This document shows, in pieces, positions 58,500-64,000 of a stretch of DNA of 64,000 nt. Under the pieces are notes generated by a model. That model worked only from the letters and a program-made list of their open reading frames with translations, was not told the DNA's origin and searched no databases. The DNA lies in the NCBI GenBank assembly GCA_021234155.1, contig JAJEKV010000005.1:2535442-2599441 (forward strand). The letters are read 5' to 3'. Position numbers and translations under genes: made by a program. How positions within the stretch are numbered: the first letter of the stretch is position 1; each line of letters opens with the position of its first letter. The DNA comes from Isoetes taiwanensis (Eukaryota > Streptophyta > Lycopodiopsida > Isoetales > Isoetaceae).

Positions 58500-59915
58500 A
58501 TATATCTTTTTCAATAAAACGGCGTTATGAATTTAAAGAAAATAACGTTAGATTGCTTAAAAGCATGTATGTTTTTAAAAGAAACAATGCTAGGTTGCTT
58601 AAAAACAACATATAGAAACTAATTTTTTACCCTAAAAAACCAAACTTAAAGAAAACTATACAAGTTTTATACATGTAATAACTACACTTAAAAACTACAT
58701 CTTTCTACATGTGGATATTTTGTTAAACCACATGTTATTATTTAGTAAAAACAACGCTTGAAAACAACTACTATCCACGTGGATATTCTGTTAAACTACA
58801 TGTTGATTTTTTGGTAAAAACAATACTTAAAAACAACAAAACCACATGTGGATATTCTGTAAAACCACATGTTATTTTCTTAGTAAAAACAAAAAAACAA
58901 CACCTAAAAACAACGCATTGAAGTTTTTTCAAAAGGCTGTCAATTTTCTATGCATAGACTTTTTAGCCAAAAACTACACGTTGTTTCTAGCATTTTCGGA
59001 ACAAAACAACAGGTGGATTTTAAGTGTTGTTTTTCTACAAAAAAGACAGCAAAAAACTACACATAGAGCCAAATTTGGGGTTAGTGTGTGTAGATTCGGC
59101 CTGTGCACAAGAACCACACCTGGTTGTGGGTGAAGGGGCCAGACTGGCTTAGAAGGAGGTTCGTGTTCTGACTCTTGAACGATCCCTATGGTGTGTTAGT
59201 GCTACCAGGGATCATTGTGACTAGGTCTAATGGCTTACCACTGCGTGCGGGTAAGGCATGGGCTCGACACCCGTGAAGTGGTGTACACTTTCCAGTGGGT
59301 TCAGTCGAATACGGGTAGTGGCCCTCTAGTCACCTTGAGTCAACATGTAGACCTCTGGAGGGAGAGATCCCTACCTGCCCCATCGGAACTGGGGAGATGG
59401 AACCCAGGAATAGCCCTTTTGGCTATGCATCCGTGAGCTACGATCCAGTCCCAACACTTTTCAGCCTACTTACTGCAAAGTGTGCACAGGAGGGGCGGAT
59501 GGAGTGGACAACCTAAGCCATGTTCATATGCCAGTAAATCCATTGCCATGAATTACATGCGCAATGAACTCACGGAGACCCAAGCCGTCGATCATCCCTT
59601 GAGTCCGAGCCTTGGGTAGGATTCCCTATGTGATGTCTTGATCTTTGTCTATGCAGATATGTGGAGGACCATCCTTCGTGATGGTCATATGATGTTGATG
59701 TATGTGCTCGACATGTATGTTTACGCTTCCAAGCAGACTAGGTAGGCCCCGAGGGAGGAGGGGTGCAATGACCCTTCCACTCTTCCCACTGGAACCCGCC
59801 ACGCTGTTTGCGGTGTCATGTGGAGGGCCCTGTATTAGCGTGGAGCTGGTATGGGGATGAACTCTGTTTGTGTGCGGTGAGTGCACCGTGTATCACAGTA
59901 GGGGGCGTCCTGCCG

Positions 59916-59926
59916 TGGTATCGAGC
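59916..59926 (+). promoter_or_regulatory. Primer binding site of element B (mutated iMet type)
   Basis: TGGTATCGAGC compared with TGGTATCAGAGC in element A, followed in both by a similar 'atgttcttgg' leader, which supports homology of the two leaders. Confidence 0.7.
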
Positions 59927-60111
59927 TATGTTCTTGGAGACCAAGAGCAAAGCAATCCATGTTCCCATAGCACTAACTTGATAGGATCCTCAAACCTCGA
60001 AAAATGAGAAATTTTTTTCTCATTTTTGTAGTTTATCTTCAAGCTAGTAACGATTAAAATGAATAGAAACGAAAAAGACTAAAATTGATGAGCCAACATC
60101 CAAAAGTAGGG

Positions 60112-60170
60112 TGGTCTCACACGTCACGCCCAGACGATTTCTACATTCTAGAAATCGGCCGGGCTTAACG
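60112..60170 (+). repeat. Stem-loop unit B1
   Basis: GGTCTCACACGTC then GATTTCTA-cattc-TAGAAATC (stem 60136-60143 with 60149-60156) and GGCCGGGCTTAACGTC. It is one of four related units in element B. Confidence 0.8.
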
Positions 60171-60294
60171 TCTTGAACATTCGGCTTTGACACCAAAAGT
60201 TGTAAATTACAAGAAAATACCTTGATAATTCTAACTTTAAGCTAAGAGTTAGTAGATTTAGCATGTTACATGTTAATTTAATAGTGGGCCCCAC

Positions 60295-60358
60295 CATGTC
60301 TCACCGTCGGCGCCCGGGATGGGGTTTCTAGATTCTAGGAATGGGGCTGGAAGAACGA
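60295..60358 (+). repeat. Stem-loop unit B2
   Basis: ATGTCTCACCGTCGGCGCCC then GTTTCTA-gattc-TAGGAAT. Its stem is offset 187 bp from B1. Confidence 0.75.
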
Positions 60359-60439
60359 TGACCTTGCTTAATTAGGTGTTTTTAGGTGCTCTAGACAACC
60401 CAAAAACGGTAGTTTAAAAGTTGACCCTAAAATTGGCCC

Positions 60440-60447
60440 TATAAATA
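60440..60447 (+). promoter_or_regulatory. TATA box before H3-like gene, element B
   Basis: TATAAATA, 120 bp before the ATG at 60560; GGCGATCTT lies at 60516-60524 between them. Confidence 0.65.
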
Positions 60448-60559
60448 GAACCAGGACCCCTCCCATTTTTTTTTTTTCTGTTCTTCCCTAGAACTTAGCT
60501 CGTGGATTTGTCAAAGGCGATCTTAAACGCTTTAGCTCCGATCAACAAACCGTAAGATG

Positions 60560-61817
60560 ATGGCCCGCATAAAGCAGACTGCAAGGAAGTCAGTTAAGCG
60601 GATCCTCCAGCCGCCGCCCGCCTCTTTCACAGATTCGGTTTCCACGGCTATTTAATCTTCGCCGAATTAGAAGCGGTGGTCGGACCGGATGACCCCATTG
60701 CAGCTCTTGGAGGATGACCGCCAGATGTTATGAACTGCATCCTCTATTAAATCGCCATGAAGAGGAAAGAAGCGGCAGCGAGGGAGCAAATACCAGAGGA
60801 CGCCAACCCACGTGAAGAGCAGAGGGAATGAGGCAGACCCATCAACAGCCCTGCCAGAGCAACCCTGTGCTGAAATCCACCGCAGGGAGGAGAGCAGGGA
60901 AGAGAGAGGCATAAAGAACAACAACTCACCCCGAGAAGAGGCCGACGCCGCGACGCTTCGGCCCACAAACGGCTGCTGAGCGCCACGGAGCAAGAGGGAC
61001 AAAGAGTTTGAAAGACGACCCACTACAGCCTGGTGGACCCAAGAAGGAGGGCCAAAGCCGAAGGCAAGAGGAAGCTGGTAAAGGCTCCGGAAGCGAAATG
61101 GTCCTCCCTATCATCAACGAAGCCGCCGGGGGGAGACCCTCCGGCCACCACCCGACGACACTTCTGGATGGAGACTACGTGTCGGGCAGACGGGCAAGCT
61201 CTTCAAAGCCCCCCGGGGCCGAGAGGAAGAGGTCCCGAGCATGTGCCCAAGAAGGGGAGGAGATCGACAGTTAGTAAAGCCCCCAATCGCTTCAACGTGG
61301 GATAGAGTCAAAGCCCCGCCGCAGAACGGAAGCATATGTGATAGACCCCAAAGGTCTACTACTAAGAGGATCAAGGAGTACAACGCTTATATGGCAAGGT
61401 GGGAGGCGCATAACGATATTACCAGGAGTAATCCCCTGAGAGAACGATTGAAGGCGGACACCCCACGAAGAGCCGTATTAATCGGCCCCACCAAAGCCCA
61501 AGCCTCCCCGGCACCGCCACAGGAAGAAGCGAGCAAGAAGAAGAAGGAAGATCAGCACTCAAGGAGATCCGCCACTTCGGAGAAGAGTTCTGGACTCCGA
61601 TTCCCCCGCGCCCGTTCAGCGTTTGGTCATGCGAAGTCATACAAGAATACAACAACTGAACATGCGTGGCCAGGCGAGATCTTCTTTGTGTTTACAAGAA
61701 GGCCCAAAGCGCACATAGTAAAGCATTTTGAAGATTCAACGGCACCCACGGTGCATGCGAAGAGGGTTACCCTCATGAGGCGAGGATATGTATCTTGCCC
61801 GGGCACATCAAGGGTGA
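60560..61817 (+). pseudogene. Histone H3-like protein gene of element B, heavily mutated
   Basis: The ATG at 60560 opens MARIKQTARKSVKR, the H3 tail with Thr3 changed to Ile and with Ser10 retained. The frame stops at 60653. Later frames recover the same modules as element A: KEYNAYMARWEAHND (about 61375-61420, matching [15 protein letters not shown]) and a Pro/Ala/Lys linker. Decayed H3-fold blocks follow: KEIRHFGEE near 61560, PFSVWSCEVIQEYNN near 61610, VHAKRVTLMR near 61750 and, one frame on, EDMYLARAHQG with a stop at 61817. Compare canonical H3 [21 protein letters not shown]. Stops and at least two frameshifts make it inactive. Position after LTR and primer site matches element A. Confidence 0.82.
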
Positions 61818-61967
61818 AACGACCTTGAGTTTTGTAAATAAGCTGGAAAATTTTGTTAATATAAAGAAAATTTTGTGTAAATAAAGTGTCAAACCTTGTT
61901 TAAATAGGTCAAGATATCGATCCTAGCTTTTGTTTTAATTAAATTAGAGTTTTGAGCAAAATTGAGG

Positions 61968-62030
61968 CGATGTCTCACACGTCGCCGAGGATTGATTTCT
62001 ACATTTTAGAAATGGGCTGGCATAACGATG
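61968..62030 (+). repeat. Stem-loop unit B3
   Basis: GATGTCTCACACGTCGCC then GATTTCTA-cattt-TAGAAAT (stem from 61994) and GGGCTGGCATAACG. Confidence 0.8.
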
Positions 62031-62164
62031 TGAACCATGCCCAAAAATGCCCAAAACAGCTCAAATCGACCAAGTAAGGGTCAATTACGCCTAACTTTCG
62101 ATGAGTTTAGTGGAATTACAGCCTTAGATCACCTAAATTGAGTAATCCTAGCCCAATTGGGACC

Positions 62165-62226
62165 CATGTCTCCTGCGTCGGCGCCGGACAGATTTCTACA
62201 TTTTAGAAATCGGCTGGTATACGTCG
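62165..62226 (+). repeat. Stem-loop unit B4
   Basis: ATGTCTCCTGCGTCGGCGCC then GATTTCTA-cattt-TAGAAATC (stem from 62191) and GGCTGGTATACGTCG. It is offset 197 bp from B3. Confidence 0.8.
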
Positions 62227-62410
62227 ATGAACCCTCGCACCATTCTTCACCAAATGATCTCCAAGTTGTACAATAGGTTCAGTGGTTGTCCTTAGCATGC
62301 TCAAACCCTAGAAATAGTCTTCAAACTTGCAATTGCATCCCTTAATAGGTCAGAATTGCCTAATTTGGTAAATTCTAGGCCACCCAAAAATTAGGGTTTC
62401 CCCTTTTTCT

Positions 62411-62418
62411 ATAAATAA
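62411..62418 (+). promoter_or_regulatory. TATA box before gene 2, element B
   Basis: TATAAATA, 119 bp before the candidate ATG at 62530, with GGCGATCTT at 62466-62474. Confidence 0.65.
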
Positions 62419-62529
62419 GTCCCCATTTCTCAATTGGCACCACAAATTTGCTCCCCCACTGCTTAGGCGATCTTTCCGGCTCCCGAGGCGGTTACGCATC
62501 CGTTTGATACTCCCTTCTTTGCTAGATCA

Positions 62530-63990
62530 ATGGCTCACTTTGCTGATTTGGGGCGATGGTGCGGCGCCGGTGCCCATCTTCTTTGCTGGATGTCAACGAC
62601 ATCTTCCAAGTCTTTTGAAAGAAATTGACATCCAAGCTACTGAATGCAACCCCAGCAAGATATAGGCGGTGCTAGCAGAATTTCAAGCTAGGGTAGGACC
62701 CTCCCTTGTTCAAGTTCCCCCTTGCATAGGATACCGTTCCCGCCCATCTCTTCAAAGCGCAGCCTTGGGCGATGTCCCAACATCGCCAAGTACTTATTAA
62801 CAAGGCTAAAGGCTACTGCGACTACATGGTCCCGGACAGCCAACAGGGACCAAGTACTTCTCTTACACCCTAGCCTCTTCTTATCCCAATCCCGCAGAAC
62901 CCGGGGGGGTAACCTCCCTATCCCTCCGATGGAGGTAGACCCCCTACAGGTCACGAGGAGGAAGAAGCGTCTTGCTGTTGCAAGTATCAACAGGCGAAAG
63001 AAGCAAGAGAGGATGAAGAGGAGTCGGGGCACGAAGGATACACGAGCTCGACTCGCACGCGAAGAACGGCGCCAAGGAGAGCAGGAGTCGATCAACTTCA
63101 GAAAGGCCCGGCCGAGGGCGGCATCCGAGTCGCTCACTCGGGCTAGGCATCACAAGCCTAGCCCCCGATCTCATTAACGGAGAGGAGTATCTACTCCTGC
63201 CGACATCGAACCTTCCCCAATGCGGGAGAGGGAGTTTCGAGTTGGACGGTAACTCCACCAAGCTAACGGCAATGGACGATATGGGCGACTTCATCGCCGG
63301 GGGAGCCTCCCACAATATCACACACAAGTGAGGGAGGCCGACACCTAGGAGGACGACCTCCGATATCCAGGCCTACAAAGCATAAGGCAAATGATGGACG
63401 AGGGGAGCTGCCAACAGAGGGAGGAGTTCCTCGCGTCCAAGACGAGATGGGGATCCGCTGGGGGAAGACCCACGCATCCTAATGCCGAGTCCTCCGATAT
63501 CACCCCTGCCAAAAGGAGAAGGAATCGACCTCGGGGAGGCTCGACCGCACAATGGAAGACTTCGGGGAGCTGACCGGAAATTGGAGGTCGGCGATACGCC
63601 GGGCGGCACGGAGCCGGAGGCCAAACAAGCGGAAGAAGCCGACACACGCCGCATTGTGTCGCCAGTACTACTTGCCGTTCTTGATGGATGGGAGAATAGC
63701 GGTAATTCACGCAAGTTCAGTCCCAGAGGCGAAGAAGGTGTTCATCGCGATTGCACTCTCGGGCTTGGCGGGCATGCTCGAATAGCAACAAATGTCGACT
63801 ATCTTTGTCTTAGTCAAGGGGCAATGGCACCGACCTCTTGACTTCGCCATACCCCAAGCGTCGGCCGAGATTGGCGATGGACGCAGCCCTTACATCCGGC
63901 CATGGGGGTAGAAGACTGGTGAGGGGCCATACGGGGAGGCTCGTCGGCAAGCATCGGGAACTTGGGTCACTCCTCCGGTAGGGACGGCCC
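62530..63990 (+). pseudogene. Gene 2 of element B, decayed
   Basis: The candidate ATG at 62530 (MAHFADLGRWCGAG) is soon followed by a stop, and coding continues in pieces. Recognisable blocks shared with gene 2 of element A are ITSLAPDLINGEEYLLL (about 63148-63200; A has IIALSPVIIDGEEYIL), SDIQAYK (about 63360) and CRQYYLPFLMDGRIAVIHAS (about 63657; A has CRYYLPAL and IVFHKEFS in neighbouring frames). A Lys/Arg-rich stretch (TRRKKRLAVASINRRKKQER) lies near 62955-63010. Several stops and frameshifts are present. Function unknown. Confidence 0.5.
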
Positions 63991-64000
63991 AAGTTAAGAA

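Larger units (their letters stand above)
51915..59086. mobile_element. CACTA-like (EnSpm/CMC) DNA transposon, non-autonomous (7.17 kb)
   Basis: The left end reads CACTACAACCCCAAAATTTG and the inverted right end CACTAACCCCAAATTTG, with a 3-bp duplication TGT on both sides (51912-51914 and 59087-59089). All three features are diagnostic of CACTA elements. Subterminal zones are rich in repeated GTAGTTTTT/TGTTGTTTT at the left (52020-52230) and AAAACTAC/AAAACAACA at the right (58500-59060). The interior contains a minisatellite, a 2 kb inverted repeat and unidentified AT-rich DNA. No TNPD-type transposase is visible. Confidence 0.88.
51199..59915 (+). repeat. 5' LTR of element B, split by a CACTA-like transposon (copy 3)
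   Basis: Host LTR pieces are about 51199-51914 and 59087-59915, roughly 1.54 kb in total. They follow the order of copy 1: 'ccctaactagcc' near 51470, 'tccttgtattgggaaggggg' near 51840, 'ggcctgtgcacaag' at 59099, 'tgcacaggaggggcggatgg' near 59482. The LTR is followed directly by a primer-site-like TGGTATCGAGC at 59916, so the internal region lies to the right. The left border (TGTGCACTATT at 51199) is less certain than the right. The sequence is more diverged than copies 1 and 2. Confidence 0.75.
59916..64000 (+). mobile_element. Element B internal region: second H3-bearing LTR element
   Basis: It follows LTR copy 3 and a primer-site-like TGGTATCGAGC (59916-59926). Gene order equals element A: paired stem-loops, TATA, H3-like gene (60560-61817), paired stem-loops, TATA, gene 2 (62530 onward). 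The window ends inside or just after gene 2, so the presence of gag-pol further right cannot be judged. Sequence decay is heavier than in A. Confidence 0.75.

Overview
The window looks like a heavily nested, repeat-rich intergenic block from the nuclear genome of a land plant with a large genome. The evidence is a PLATZ transcription-factor gene, plant-type Ty3/gypsy, PIF/Harbinger, hAT, CACTA, Helitron and LINE sequences, tRNA-iMet primer sites and a telo-box. I cannot name the species; a fern, lycophyte, gymnosperm or other large-genome plant would fit. There are no prokaryotic features. Almost every coding trace outside the PLATZ gene is mobile-element derived and most are decayed.

Layout. 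1-3516: 3' end (integrase, chromodomain, 1.64 kb LTR) of a plus-strand chromovirus, inserted into 3517-14840, the 5' part of a minus-strand LTR element ('element A'). Element A carries a histone H3-like gene (6708-5567) and a second gene (4807-3517). Its LTR (7292-14840) is split by a 3.7 kb Helitron (8300-12035) and a 2.2 kb TRIM-like retroelement (12143-14306). Element A itself interrupts an older gypsy gag-pol (14841-17110). 17251-19030 is a 1.8 kb polypurine tract. 20488-26012 is a PIF/Harbinger element with transposase and Myb/SANT genes. 26-33 kb holds a Helitron end, a LINE fragment and a 546-bp tandem duplication. 33957-34772 is an intronless PLATZ gene. 40266-43720 is an hAT-type element carrying what looks like a captured gene start. 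44.1-46.6 kb has three copies of an unrecognised ~80-aa gene family around an FCP1/NIF-like phosphatase exon. 46.9-50.8 kb holds a DUF7869 transposon-type fragment and unassigned decayed coding stretches. 51199-64000 is a second copy ('element B', plus strand) of the H3-bearing LTR element, whose LTR is split by a 7.17 kb CACTA-like element containing a 1.35 kb minisatellite and a 2 kb near-perfect inverted repeat.

Most important observation. Elements A and B independently show the same order: ~1.6 kb LTR, iMet-type primer site, leader, histone H3-like gene, then a second conserved gene. The first gene begins with the H3 tail (MARTKQTARK in A, MARIKQTARK in B), continues through a charged linker and a shared 'KxYxxYxxRWxxxND' module, and ends in an H3 histone fold with the [12 protein letters not shown]-type C-terminus. 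Three of the four genes have a TATA box 117-120 bp before the start codon, and three carry a pair of stem-loop repeats ~190 bp apart upstream. The LTR matches that of the adjacent chromodomain-bearing chromovirus, so an H3-mimicking cargo appears linked to a retroelement lineage whose integrase carries a histone-reading domain. Both copies are mutated here, so any activity must be sought in intact relatives.
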